64,000 bases of DNA, from assembly GCF_003473485.1 (NCBI RefSeq), contig NC_053047.1, positions 37,062,972-37,126,971 on the forward strand. The letters run 5' to 3'. The notes under the pieces are model-generated. The model was not told the DNA's origin, did no database searches, and saw only the letters and a program-made list of their open reading frames with translations. The position numbers and the translations under genes were made by a program. Origin of the DNA: Medicago truncatula (Eukaryota > Streptophyta > Magnoliopsida > Fabales > Fabaceae). Of the stretch, positions 52,530 through 64,000 are shown one piece after another; position 1 is the stretch's first letter, and every line of letters begins with the position of its first letter.

Positions 52530-53026
52530 ATATCAAATTGGTACGAAACGGAGGGGAAACATATTTATGGTATGATAGTTGGATTGATGGTGGTTCATTA
52601 GCTTCAAGATTTAATCGGCTTTTATCAATTTCAAATTTTGCAATGCAATGTGGAGGACATGGTGGAGTGGATTTAGGGGCAGTGGGCAGGGTCATGGAGG
52701 AGGGAATTATTTCAGTGAGAGATGAACATGTTCACTGAATCAAGGTGTTAAGGATAGATAGATATGGAAGCATTACAATGGAGGAACTTATTCTGCAAGT
52801 TATGTTTATTCAGTAATTATACATGACGGCCTTCTTTGTAGAGATTATTTCTTTTCAAAATTTGGAACAAGTTGGTCCCGTTGAAGGTGTCATGTCTTGG
52901 TTTAAAAAATGCCAACGAAGGAAAACCTTGTTGATCGAAGATTGTTGCCTCTTATCAAAGAGGAGGTGTGAAGTGGAGGCAGCTACCCTTTTTTTCTTTG
53001 AATGCCCCGGGTTTCCGCAAGTCTGA
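52530..53026 (+). pseudogene. LINE (non-LTR retrotransposon) remnant
   Basis: In broken frames it reads WYDSWIDGGSLASRFNRLLS and later SWFKKCQRRKTLLIEDCCLL, EAATLFFFECPGF. These fit the end of the LINE reverse transcriptase and the zf-RVT region (HLFFxCP). Heavily decayed. Confidence 0.6.
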
Positions 53027-53029
53027 TGG

Positions 53030-53868
53030 TTAGGTCTTCATTTGTTGAAATTTACGTCAGTTATGCATAAAACCCGACTAAAATTGGTAGTTTCTCTATG
53101 AGTTCTTTTATAGTATAGGTTGAAACAGTAGAACAGAATATGGAGTGAATCCCAAGATATCCTTGGTTAAATTCCTAACCACTGGTGTGTGTGTGGTTAT
53201 TGTATAACAGGTAAGTGGGTATGCAATAGTTGTAAAAATATGCATGGTAAAGAAAATAAACAAAAAAGAAAACCTGCACCCTTAAAAATTAGAATCATGT
53301 GTTCATAGACAGAAGAGCTTTCACTTTATAACAATGCATCCATCGAAAAGCCACATTAACAAAATTGTAACTATCAACTGGACTTTGATAACAATCAACT
53401 AGAAAACATGTAATACTTTGATAACTAGAATCATAACATAATTGTTATAAAGTGAAAAAACTTAATTGTTCGTAATCATCTTTTGAAAGAGCTCTGTAGT
53501 AATTGGAGTGATTTTGGAAAAATGAAATAAAGTGAACCACATTAATCATACCCTGCAATGTCTTATGTCCCATTGTACTTTTTGCAGCGGTATTTGAGAC
53601 GCTACAGCTTGGCGCTTCAGCCTTGCCGTGCATATAATGAGGGACCAAAGCAATTCACCATAGCTCTGTGTATGGTGTTCTGATCCCTCTCGGAATCTCT
53701 GTTTACTTTTCTTACAATCACTTTTGTGCCAGCCAAGATATTCAGTATATTTGTAACCAAAACAATGAGCGCAAAGCAACCAAACAATTCCCTTGCTATG
53801 CACAACATTACCAACAATCATTTGCAACATATCAATTAACGTTCATTATCTCATTCAACAAAAACCCT
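53030..53868. other. intergenic flank of CDT1-like copy 3
   Basis: No gene. 53470-53520 matches the TCTTTTGAAAGAGCTCT phrase that follows every TNL unit (1590, 45595, 57030), so this is another duplicated flank. Confidence 0.4.
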
Positions 53869-56830
53869 TCACTCATCTCCTTCGTTCGCTTCGTTGAGAA
53901 GCCTTCATCGAATCAAGTCCAAATCCAACGCATTCTTAACGCTGCAAATGTACAGGTTTCATAAACTATAAGAATAAGAATATATGGAAAATTAATAAAT
54001 TACTACTTTTAAGTAAATGACAGGATTTGGCTTGCAAGAACACTAACTAATGTCATCAAAAGGACTGCTATTCTATCAAACTGCTATGTTCTGCTATTCC
54101 ATTATATAAATTTAGAATTCTATGTTTTTTGTAGTCCAAAGAAGGATCGAATTTCATGTTAAGCCTGACTCAAATTTCCACATCCCTAAACATGTCTGAT
54201 ACTTTAAAAAGTAAGAAATCCAGCAGTACATAGTGTCTCCAGAAGAAACAACCTTCTTGGAAAGCCAGTCTGGCACAATCTTTTCCAAAATCTCAATCTG
54301 TTCTTCAGCTTCTCCTATTGGGCGGAATAAGATTAGTTAGCTAGATTTTTTATTACTAAGAAATCGTGTACATTATAATAAAATATAATTAGAACATACC
54401 AAATATAGAGTTAATCACACCAATAATGAAAGATTGTTATCCGATTCATCCAAACCAGTCTGATCTACGTTGGTTTCCTCAAAGGAGTGTGACCAAGGCT
54501 TTCCTTCTGCCTGCATTGAGAAACAAACCAATTAGCAGGAAGGCAACTACTTAAATGAGAGAATAAATTGCTTTTAGAATAAAATTGCTTTTGAAAGGTA
54601 CAAAATAAAATAATAAGTGAATATCAAATTATGATTCTAAGAATAAGTCTAAAATTAAAACCGAAACAATATGGCAGGCATACCTCATAAGGTAAGGAAA
54701 CAGAATCAAAAGATTTGCAGTCCTAAAAACATCCTCAGCTAGGTTTAGATATGTCTGCTCTATTGTCCAAATCATCGCTGCCTTCTGTGAGTATAAAGTG
54801 GAGCACTCTTTTTGCAGGCTTAAAACATGATGTAGATTTTTGCACAATCATTTTCTGAAGGTTAACATAAGTAAGTACTGATCAACAACTGACTGCACAG
54901 GTGTGTGTGTCAACAAACTATCAGTAAAAGAGACAATTTTCAAATCAGGGCTTTCCAAACTATTGCGGCTACAGAATGTGGAGGTGAGATATAATGCACT
55001 GGTGTATTAATATCTTTTGGTTGAAAAAACACATTGATAATGATTCCTTCTGGTCGCCTCTTTCTGCATTAAGATTACTCACAAAATCAAACAACAGTGT
55101 GAAGGTGAGGAAAAACACAAGAAGGGGGAGGGGGGGGGGGAGAGAAAGAGAGACACAAGCAATTATCCTGGTTCCTTCCACAAATCGGAAGTAGTCCAGT
55201 CCTCCTTGCACTTCCAAGGAGATTTCACTAATAATCACAAAGATTACAAATGCTCAATACTCTCTAAGTATGAGACTTCTCAAAATGCTCAAGCACGCAG
55301 GCGAGAGTCTTCCAATGCTCAAGCACTAAAGCAAGAGTCTTCTAATGCTCAAGCACGCAGGCGAGAGGCTTCTATTCAAACAAAAATACAAAGAAAATGT
55401 TTGAATTGAACACTTGATATACAATCAGTGGTGTTCACAATACAATGCAATAAAGACTCTAGACTTATGAATTTCTAAGATGTATCAAATCAGTGCAGAA
55501 ATTCAATGTACTTTGTAGAATCAAATTTGGCAGAGTTTTGGCGCTTTTAACTTGTGTTGATGTCTCTTGCCAATCTTCAAGTCTTCACTCCTTTATATAG
55601 AGGTGTGAAAGAGACGTTGAGATTTTTAGTACGTCTAAGAGTCGTTGAGTTCCTTTGATCATCCACCAGTAATCTTTTGCCTGATTTGGGTGTAGTCCTT
55701 TGAAGAATCAACTTCAAATTCATTCCCATCTTGAAGGAACAATTCTGCAGGCAGAGCTGTTGTCTTGTCTGATAGCGTAGACAAAAACAGAGTAGTGGAG
55801 GTAGTGGTTGTACACTTGTACTTTGTCAACTCTGTTAACGAAGGACAAGTACCCAGTGTTCTTCAAATGACCGTTGATACCTCCCTTTCAATTCTTCGTT
55901 CTTCTAGACGATGTTGAAACGAAAAACAGCTCTTTTGAATCTTCAGTTTAAATTTACTAATCACTTGTAGCTTCTGGTGATGGTATAGCTTCTGATGAAA
56001 CCTTGCTTCTGATGGTCTTCTGCTTCTGATGAACTTTCTGCTTCTGATGACGTCATCTTCAGAGGCACTTGTTACTTCAGAAGCACTTCTTAGCTTCAGA
56101 CGCAGTTTTCTTCAGATGCTTTGGATTCCTTTGCTCTCCATTGTTCTTCCAAGACCTATTGAAATTGAATGACTTTGCCTATGGTCCTGTACACTTGAAC
56201 AATTGTTAGCAATAACCAATTGACAATTTTTAATATGTTGTTATCATCAAAATTCATTAAGGTTTATTGTGAAACACATTTTGTTCCAACACAGTGTACA
56301 TTCTTTCTACCGTGTGCTTCACTTTCTTGGTTTTCTAGGAAGTTTTCAGATGTTGAAAAGCACTGAATTTGCTCAGTCTGGTTAGCAACATTCTTGAGAA
56401 AACTGTCTTTTGGAAGATGAACTCAAATGTAAGTTGTTCAGCAACGGTTCAATTCATTGGAAGTTAATGAAAGTTCTGTTGACAAGTTAAAGGGCTCTGG
56501 TAGCATGACCTGTGGAAGATCAGTAACCTTATCAACAATGAAAAGCAAAAAATAAAATTAAAGTAATGAAATCAGTTCTTTTGCATAAGTGAGAATTTCA
56601 AATTTCTCCGCTTAACAAATAACTACAAAAAGAAATATAGCGGAGTCAGACCCAGGAAAATCAGTTACAAAAATGTAAGCTTATCCAGTAACCACAAAAT
56701 CTCATATGCTTTGTCTAATGTAAGAAAGCCAATAAAATTTGTGCACCAATAATATTTTCAACAACCATTCCTTCTCTAATTTTACCATTCTTCCACTTTA
56801 TTTTTTTGACACCCAGGACAAATACTATGG
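53869..56830 (-). pseudogene. CDT1: CDT1-like gene, copy 3 (decayed, split by a solo LTR)
   Basis: From right: the KIKWKK-type block (about 56830-56700) and NLSTELSSTS-type block (about 56510-56300), then a solo LTR, then the SNLNAERGDQKESLSM block (about 55090-55030), a KRVLHFILTEGSDDLDN-type block (about 54830-54760), EEQIEILEKIVPDWLSKK with SSGDTMY (about 54320-54230), and a terminal block of which VKNALDLDLIR precedes an early TGA. Multiple frameshifts. It lies downstream of TNL D as copy 2 does of TNL C. Confidence 0.7.
55100..56291. mobile_element. solo LTR, 1192 bp
   Basis: Starts TGAAGGTGAGGAAAAACACA, ends TTGTTCCAACA, with a 5-bp target duplication CAGTG (55095-55099, 56292-56296). 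The host CDT1-like exon reads through when it is removed. Inside: a poly-G stretch near 55128-55140, three 30-bp repeats (55284, 55314, 55344; AATGCTCAAGCAC), and a series of GCTTCTGATGA motifs (about 55967-56050) ending in GATGACGTCATC. Confidence 0.88.
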
Positions 56831-57082
56831 CATGTTTGGATTTCATAGGCTTTTTTAAACTTATTTTTAGTTATATCAAATCAACAAGGGATAGAGTTAG
56901 ATCTCTGTTTAATAAGCACAATCAACAAGAAACATTGTACATAGTAATAAAATCAGCATGGTTTTGGTTTGTTTTCCCAAAAGAGTTATCAAAGCTTTTG
57001 CCATTGTAGAAACTCATATCGTAACAACCATTATCTTTTGAATGAGCTCTAGTGGTAGGAGGACTTTTAACTATTATCAAAA

Positions 57083-57646
57083 CTACGAAAAAAAATCAAT
57101 ATTTCTGTGAACATATGCCAACTTGTCATTACAAAATGGATAGTTTATGGCAATTTGGGTCAAATGAAAGATATACTTACTTAATCCCAAGTGAACAGTG
57201 TTAGCATCATTCTCTGGGTTGGTGAATCGAATATCTTTCATGCTACTTTTCTCTTTCAATACATGGATTCCACTAAACATGAATGGGAATCCAAAGTCAA
57301 CCTCTGCATGGTTCCATTTATTTTCTAAAAGTGCCTTGTCCATATTATCATTGAAGTATTCCATTTGCATATGAAAAAGATGCAAATGATACATGTCCGG
57401 CTGAGTTCCCATAACACGCTGCCACCCATGTGTATAGAAAAATGTATTTCCGTTGATGATCACTCTTACAAGGTGTTCAGAAGAATTACCCCATGTAAGT
57501 GGAGAAACAACACAGAGAGCTATGGCAGGAAACTTGCCACAAAACCAGAAAGAAATTGACTTTCCTGCCTCGCATTGGTGGTCGAACCACTCTGGAATCT
57601 TTGCACGTGGCAAACGAAACCGAGTATTTCCAGCCTCATGTAATTT
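57083..57646 (-). CDS. TNL D C-JID exon
   Basis: Starts at AATAG|AAATTACATG. Contains IPEWFDHQCEAGKSISFWF and FPAIALCVVSPLTW. The frame continues 33 codons past the conserved GTAAGT (57180) to a stop at 57083; those extra residues (ISKYIF...NIDFFS region) resemble nothing and are probably intron. Confidence 0.8.
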   Translation of the reverse strand, partial: KLHEAGNTRFRLPRAKIPEWFDHQCEAGKSISFWFCGKFPAIALCVVSPLTWGNSSEHLVRVIINGNTFFYTHGWQRVMGTQPDMYHLHLFHMQMEYFNDNMDKALLENKWNHAEVDFGFPFMFSGIHVLKEKSSMKDIRFTNPENDANTVHLGLSKYIFHLTQIAINYPFCNDKLAYVHRNIDFFS

Positions 57647-57734
57647 CTATTAGTCATAAATAATTAATGTTAAGTTTAACTATATCAAGAAAAATATAAA
57701 ATACATTACAAATAAAAACAAAATAAATCATAAC

Positions 57735-60218
57735 CTGATTTAGTAATTTGCTTTTGCACGACGAAGTCAATATGCAGTTTAGTGCAGATAACTCTCTTAA
57801 GCATGGAGGAATCCCTTTCATTTCCATAAGTTCCTTACAATCATCCAAGACGATTTTCCATAAAAATTGACATTTTTCAATAGATTTAGGAATAACTGTG
57901 AATTGACAGTTAGTTATGTGTAGTTCTTTCACATTAGCAAACAACATGAGACTTATTGACAGATATTCATCTGAAAGTTTGCAGTTCCTGACACAAATAT
58001 ACTTTACATGTGAAGATTGCATTTGGTTCATTTTTTCTTCAGCCTTGATGGTAAGTTCAGCCGATTCTGACATCACAACATCTCTATTTGGTAAGCGGCC
58101 ATATCCACAGTCACATGAAACAAATCTTTGAGGCTGAGTAAGAGTTTGAAATTGAAATGGAAATTCTTTTATGGGAGTTTCATCCAAGTGGAGTCTTGGT
58201 ATATTTCTCATCTCTCCCAATATTTCTGGAAAACTCTCAAGCCTATAACAACATGAAAGATTGAAATGTTCCAACGAAGTCAGGCTGAGCCGTGGGATAT
58301 TCCTAAGCATGATGCAGTTTACAATATTCAAGAATTTCAATTTATCCAACAACCCATCCACCACACTTGGAAAGCTCTCGAGCTTATAACAATCTGAAAG
58401 GTCAAGTTTTTCAAGTGAATCCAACTTGAGAGCTGGAATATTCCTGAGATTGTGACAATTTTTAACAAACAGGGTTTTAAGTTTATTCAACAACCCATCC
58501 ACCACGCTTGGAAAGCTCTCGAGCTTATAACAATTTGAAAGGACAAGTTTTTCTAGTGAATCCAACTTGAGAGGTGAAATACTCACAAGATTGTGACAAT
58601 GTAATAGGTCAAGTTTTTCAAGTGAATCCAACTTGAGAGCTGGAATACTCCTGAGATTGTGACAATTTTTAACAAACAGGGTTTTAAGTTTATCCAACAA
58701 CCCATCCACCACGCTTGGAAAGCTCTCGAGCTTATAACAATTTGAAAGGACAAGTTTTTCTAGTGAATCCAACTTGAGAGGTGAAATACTCACAAGTTTG
58801 TGACAATGTGATAGGTCAAGTTTTTCAAGTGAATCCAACTTGAGAGCTGGAATACTCCTGAGATTGTGACAATTTTTAACAAACAGGGTTTTAAGTTTAT
58901 CCAACAACCCATCCACCACGCTTGGAAAGCTCTCGAGCTTATAACAATTTGAAAGGACAAGCTTTTCTAGTGAATCCAACTTGAGAGGTGAAATACTCAC
59001 AAGATTGTGACAATGTGATAGGTCAAAATTTTCAAGTGAATCCAACTTGAGAGGTGAAATACTCACAAGATTGTGACAATGTGATAGGTCAAAATTTTCA
59101 AGTGAATCCAACTTGAGAGCTGGAATACTCCTAAGATTGTGACAATTTTTAACAAACAGGGTTTTAAGTTTTCCAAGAAACCCATCCACCACGCTTGGGA
59201 AGCTCTCGAGCTTATAACAATTTGAAAGGACAAGTCTTTCTAGTGAATCCAACTTGAGAGGTGATATACTCACGAGATTGCGACAATGTGATAGGTCACG
59301 TTTTTCAAGTGAATCCAACTTGAGAACTGGAATACTCCTAAGATTGTGACAATTTCGAACAAACAGGGTTTTAAGTTTTCCAAGAAACCCATCCACCACG
59401 CTTGGGAAGCTCTCGAGCTTATAACAATTTGAAAGGCAAAGTTTTTCTAGTGAATCCAACTTGAGAGGTGAGATACTCACGAGATTGCGACAATGTGATA
59501 GGTCAAGGTTTTCAAGTGAATCCAACTTGAGAGCTGGAATACTCCTGAGATTGTGACAATTTTTAACAAACAGGGTTTTAAGTTTATCCAACAACCCATC
59601 CACCACGCTTGGGAAGCTCTCGAGCTTATAACAATTTGAAAGGACAAGTTTTTCTAGTGAATCCAACTTGAGAGGTGATATACTCACGAGATTGGGACAA
59701 TATGATAGGTAAAGTTTTTCAAGTGAATCCAACTTGAGAGGTGGAATACTCCTTAACTCGTAGCAACCTCTAAAACTCATGGTTTTAAGCTTATCACCAA
59801 ACACCATATTTGAAAAACTGTCAAGACTAGTACAATCTAAAAGATCGAGTTCTTCTAGAGAAGGTAACACGAGAGATTGAATAAGTCTGATTTTGCTGCA
59901 ACCTATAACCCTCAAGATTTTAAGTTCTCCAAGAAATCCACTCACCACGAGAGGAAAACTTTCTAGACTATGACAGTGTGAAAGATTGAGTTCTACCAGT
60001 GAAGCTGAATTGAGTGGTGGAACACTGTGGAGGTTATGGCAACCTATCAATCTCAAGATTTTAAGTTTACTCAAAAAGCCAATAGATTCATCAATTGTAA
60101 TTAAACTAGTACAATCTTGAATTGAAAATTGTTCTAAATTTGGGAGATTAGAGATATCAGGCATTCTTGTTAATAGTGTATCGCAATCATAATTTAAAAC
60201 TTTCATATTCCCAAACTT
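57735..60218 (-). CDS. TNL D LRR exon
   Basis: 828 codons, acceptor GGCAG|AAGTTT, donor AATCAG|GTTATG. Starts KFGNMKVLNYDCDTLLTRMP. After about eight diverged LRRs come six units of 69 residues (three LRRs each), then the common end with LWKIVLDDCKELMEM and SCKSKLLNQ. No stop. Confidence 0.9.
58440..59760. repeat. 207-bp coding tandem array in the LRR exon of unit D
   Basis: The phrase AACAAACAGGGTTTTAAG recurs at 58464, 58671, 58878, 59151, 59358 (variant) and 59565: spacing 207 except one of 273, which contains one extra 66-bp LRR (LDSLENFDLSHCHNLVSISP). Unit = KLKTLFVKNCHNLRSIPALK, LDSLEKLDLSHCHNLVSISP, LKLDSLEKLVLSNCYKLESF and PSVVDGLLD. Confidence 0.92.
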
Positions 60219-60293
60219 CTGCCAAAAAAAAATGAAAATAAATAAGAAATTAATGAATAATATTAAATCGGATTTATTAATAGGCTAAAATAT

Positions 60294-60843
60294 GTTTTTG
60301 GTCCCTATAAAATTAAGAACTTATAAGTTTAGTCCTTACATAATTTTAATAGGTTTTTTAGTCCCTACTACAACAAAGTTTGTTTAATTATTCTTAAATT
60401 CTTAAATAAATTTTTGAACGATTTTTTTGAGACAAACTTAAAACACTATGAAAGGTTCATTTACTAAAATTTAGAATTTATTAACATGAAAAGAATTAAA
60501 TATAAATTTTTCAAAACGACAAAAGTTAAAGATATAAGTAACAAAATATGGACGTTGAAATCAAATTTTGTGACAATTTTTTCAGAGAAACATTTAGTAA
60601 TATGTTTAATACATCTACCAAAAAATTGTTGAAAAACTCAAAAGTTTAAACATAAATTAAACAAATTTAAATTGAGCAGAGACTAATACTGAATGCAGAA
60701 AATTTTATTAAAAAGACTAAAAAGAATTATTAAAATTATGTTTCAATTTTATATTGGAATCAAAATCATATTAATATAGAAAAAGAGATATGAATCACTT
60801 GCCTTTTTGAGAAAGCCGTCCCACTCAAATAGATTTGATCCAC
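60294..60843. repeat. left copy of an exact 550-bp direct repeat
   Basis: Identical to 63451-64000 over every base I compared (offset 3157). Covers part of the intron between LRR and linker exons and the first-read 41 bases of the linker exon. Confidence 0.95.
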
Positions 60844-61755
60844 GGCTATGGTAATAATTGCGATTGCGATTGGAATATTCTAGCACTCGTAGACTATTTG
60901 GAATATGTTCAGAAGTTTCAGAAAAACAAACAGGAGTACTAAAAATTAGTGTTCTGAGATTTTTCATCTTCTTGAAAGCTTTTCCATCTGAGGCATCCTT
61001 CTTTTTTTCAATCCATGGGTCAAATTGGAAATGTATGATTTTAATGGTACTTGTTCCCTGTAAACAAAAAAAGGACAAATTAACTGATATTTAAAGATCT
61101 CGCTGGTTCAAAGTTTCATTGTGATTTTTATAACAAACTAGATTGTGTCCTTGAGACAAGAAACTAAATTTAAGTGTGTGTTTAGATTGAGGGTTTAAAA
61201 AGGGAATGGAGGGAATAACTCATTTTTAATTTTTAGATTACGAATAATGTAAAAAAAAAAAAACAAATTAAGTGTTTTTGAAGTATTACATGATCATTTA
61301 TCATGATTTTCTTTTGTTAATTTATTTTTCTAAGAATTATTTTATAATGTCTGTAATTTAAAAAAGAAAAATAACGCTTTCCCTCCATTCCTCTCTCATA
61401 AACCCTTCATTCAAAACACACACTAAATTTTTATATTTTTAGAGTTATACATTCAATATCTTAAATTAAAAGTTTCAAATGTTGTATTTTCAATATAGGG
61501 TAAAATTACATCAGATGTCTTCTAAGTTATTTAATTGTAATAAATTGGTTGTTAAATTTTTTTTTTTATAATAATTAGGTTCTTTAAGTTATTGAACTGT
61601 AATAATTTAGGCGATTTTAGATCTTAAAAATGTAAGTTATTCGGGTCCTAAAAGTTACGATTAAATAATTTAAAGGACTAACTTTGTTATAATTAATTAA
61701 CTTAAATAATTGTACGAAAAAAACTTAAAGGATCAATTGGTTACAATTAAATAAT

Positions 61756-62007
61756 GAGTAATGCTATATATCAAGAAATATTCAAGAATGACATGACAGA
61801 ATAATCAAGAAAGATTCAAGAATGATCAATTGGTTAGCCAATAAAATCTCAGCCTGGCCGGAAATCATGGGGTGGTGGATGTTATGTATTTTATTTTTAT
61901 TTTTTATGAAAGGATAATAAATAAGACTGAAATCTAAGGGTCATTATTCTGCCATGTCATTCTTAAATTTTTCTTGATAAAATCATTCTTGATATCTAGC
62001 ATTTTCC
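61756..62007. mobile_element. 252-bp MITE
   Basis: Ends GAGTAATGCTATATATCAAG and AAAATGCTAGATATCAAG (inverted), 9-bp target duplication TTAAATAAT (61747-61755, 62008-62016). Inner phrases TCAAGAATGACATG are also inverted. Confidence 0.75.
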
Positions 62008-62171
62008 TTAAATAATTTAAAGGACGTCTGATATAATTTAACCTTCGATATAAACTTATTTTTTATTTCCATTTTTATATAGGAAAAAACTAACTTGTGT
62101 CCTTGAGGCATACAAGTTATTTTTTCAAGAATCTAAATGTACATTCAATGTCCTAAAAGTTATCTTTTAAA

Positions 62172-62436
62172 TATATTTCATCTATTTCAAAATACATGTC
62201 ACAATTTTGCAATGTGTACTATTCACATGACTTGCTTTGACCATAATTTTTAACTAATATATAAATACAAATACTAGCATGTAAGTTGTTGCTTGATTTG
62301 TATCGATAAATATATTCAAAATACTAAATTTTTACAATTTTTTACTTTAGATAATTAAATATATTAATGGTCAAAGTTATGCACTGACATATGTGAAGTG
62401 ATTGACTACGACATGTATTTTGAAACAGAGAGAGTA
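62172..62436. mobile_element. mariner-type MITE
   Basis: CTATTTCAAAATACATGTCA at the left, inverted GACATGTATTTTGAAACAG at the right. Same family as the worn copy at 15555-15772. Ends are slightly degenerate; TA duplication likely at the right. Confidence 0.6.
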
Positions 62437-62557
62437 AAAACTTATCTTTCTAGCTCTATTTTAAGCTCATTAACTTGTGCATTTATGACACAAGTTAGCA
62501 TGACCTTTTTAAATATTACAAAAGTTTAATTTACATACACCGTCAGTGTTAAAAAAA

Positions 62558-62741
62558 ATTGGAGAATTCTATTCTAACCATTGCCCTTAGGACATTGGTT
62601 AAAGTACTAAAATAAGTAAGTTTGCATTGAAAAGTGATGTAATTATTGTTAAGACAAAAATAAAAACTTGTATTTCCAAGATAATATTTCTATTAATAGA
62701 ATCCTTAACCATTGTCCTTAAGACACTAGTTAGCAAGACCC
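62558..62741. mobile_element. MITE of the GGGAAATGCTAAC family
   Basis: TTCTAACCATTGCCCTTAGG at the left and an inverted CTTAAGACACTAGTTAGCA at the right. Related to 50652-50837 but more diverged. Confidence 0.45.
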
Positions 62742-63450
62742 AAAATAATTACATATGCATTCCAGAATGTATTGGCATATCAATTAAGGAGATACGACAA
62801 ATTATTACAAATTACACATGCATTCATTAACTAATGTATATGTAATACATTGAGGGTATATATAAATTAAGAGTCATGCTAATAAGTGCTAACTGCACTC
62901 GTTAAGGATTCAAAAAAGTAAACAATTGTTAAATTTTAGGTAGAAAAAAATTATTTTTTACTAATAGTTTAATATGTTGAACATAATTTTTAAAATAAAG
63001 TTTCTACTTTAAGTTGTCATAAGTAGACTTGTTAGAATTTCGCATAAATAGAGTATAAAAATTTGTGATATGGTGACATTAAATAATGCATTAAGCCAAA
63101 AGGGTAACATGAACATTATTAGTAACATAAAATCTACGTTAAAGATGAAAAGTCAAACCATTCATATCATTATAATAACTCACCGTATTTTCTTTAAAAA
63201 CTTTCTTTATATCTTCATAGGCCCATAACCTAGTGCGTTTTCCAGGATCTTCAGGTGATTCTCGTCTAACAATTTCTTTCCCCATATCCTCTATCAAATC
63301 ATGTAATGTTACATTACCAGAAACGCTTATTTTTATGAGAGATTTTTCCACTAACACATCAATGTGATCTTTCATGATATTACCATAATGAGCATGAAGT
63401 ATTTCTTCGACTCTTATCAAATTCCATCCTTTGATATTACCTATTGTCTT

Positions 63451-64000
63451 GTTTTTGGTCCCTATAAAATTAAGAACTTATAAGTTTAGTCCTTACATAA
63501 TTTTAATAGGTTTTTTAGTCCCTACTACAACAAAGTTTGTTTAATTATTCTTAAATTCTTAAATAAATTTTTGAACGATTTTTTTGAGACAAACTTAAAA
63601 CACTATGAAAGGTTCATTTACTAAAATTTAGAATTTATTAACATGAAAAGAATTAAATATAAATTTTTCAAAACGACAAAAGTTAAAGATATAAGTAACA
63701 AAATATGGACGTTGAAATCAAATTTTGTGACAATTTTTTCAGAGAAACATTTAGTAATATGTTTAATACATCTACCAAAAAATTGTTGAAAAACTCAAAA
63801 GTTTAAACATAAATTAAACAAATTTAAATTGAGCAGAGACTAATACTGAATGCAGAAAATTTTATTAAAAAGACTAAAAAGAATTATTAAAATTATGTTT
63901 CAATTTTATATTGGAATCAAAATCATATTAATATAGAAAAAGAGATATGAATCACTTGCCTTTTTGAGAAAGCCGTCCCACTCAAATAGATTTGATCCAC
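63451..64000. repeat. right copy of the exact 550-bp direct repeat (runs off the window)
   Basis: Identical to 60294-60843. The join at 63434-63451 lies inside an NBS exon. The identity is unbroken to the last base, so the duplicated unit is longer than seen. Confidence 0.95.
63960..64000 (-). CDS. partial linker exon of a further TNL (or duplicated D)
   Basis: Identical to the 3' end of the unit D linker exon (60803-60843), including the AAAAAG|GCAAGT donor at 63959. Cut by the window edge. Confidence 0.7.

Larger units (their letters stand above)
61058..63183. other. intron between NBS and linker exons of unit D
   Basis: 2.1 kb, more than twice that of unit C, enlarged by MITEs listed separately and by scraps near 61150-61450 and 62870-63040. 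No gene. Confidence 0.6.
57083..63433 (-). pseudogene. TNL unit D: 5'-truncated TIR-NBS-LRR gene
   Basis: Exons left: NBS 3' end (63433-63184; IRVEEILHAHYG, LHDLIEDMGKEIVRRES), linker 61057-60803 (85 codons), LRR 60218-57735 (828 codons), C-JID 57646-57083 (188 codons, or to 57181 if the GTAAGT is used). All are open and in phase. The NBS exon stops abruptly after the FKGW position; TIR, P-loop, kinase-2 and GLPL motifs are absent. At 63451 an exact copy of the intron at 60294 begins. So the gene as read has no start and no nucleotide-binding site. It could be a tandem partial copy of a complete gene further right, or reflect an assembly error. Confidence 0.85.

Overview
The window is nuclear DNA of a flowering plant, almost certainly a legume close to Medicago. 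It is AT-rich, its genes carry plant-type introns, and it is packed with MITEs, SINEs, solo LTRs and DNA transposons. The LRR type repeated here (xxPPLKLDSLETLxLSxCxSLESFP) is typical of legume TIR-NBS-LRR (TNL) resistance genes. Nothing looks bacterial, organellar or viral. All TNL material lies on the minus strand, so the window reads right to left in gene order.

Layout. Unit A (1.77-3.05 kb) is a decayed TNL 3' end. Unit B (8.39-23.48 kb) is a TNL with intact TIR, NBS, linker, 954-codon LRR and post-LRR (C-JID) exons. Its exons are separated by a dead second NBS exon, a Mutator-type element and a 2.3-kb foldback built of 60-bp repeats. At 24.6-34.6 kb lies a transposon and gene-fragment zone: a Harbinger remnant, Helitron-like ends, fragments of SCAB1, RPA-like and B3 genes, two SINEs, a copia remnant inside a dead TNL exon (unit E), and a hAT element. 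At 34.88-41.30 kb is a complete, apparently young Mutator-like element (MULE) with perfect 181-bp inverted repeats, a 9-bp target duplication, a four-exon transposase gene with all DDE residues, and a convergent GRF-zinc-finger gene. Unit C (45.66-51.49 kb) is a complete five-exon TNL of 1281 residues. Unit D (57.08-63.43 kb) is a TNL lacking its TIR and most of its NBS; at 63.45 kb it runs into an exact second copy of its own intron and linker exon, which continues off the window.

Downstream of units B, C, D and E lie degraded copies of one replication-licensing gene, a CDT1 homologue. Resistance gene and CDT1 pseudogene therefore appear to have been amplified as one segment. Unequal exchange also shows inside genes: 141-bp units in the LRR exons of A, B and C, 207-bp units in D, and a 128-bp triplication in CDT1 copy 2.

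How it works together. The TNL products are expected to be intracellular immune receptors: the TIR is an NADase or signalling module, the NBS a nucleotide switch, and LRR plus C-JID recognise the pathogen signal. Only C is complete and compact. B is complete only if its long, repeat-filled introns are spliced out. Exon borders were chosen by hand from splice consensus and paralogue comparison. No database search was possible, so family names rest on remembered motifs.
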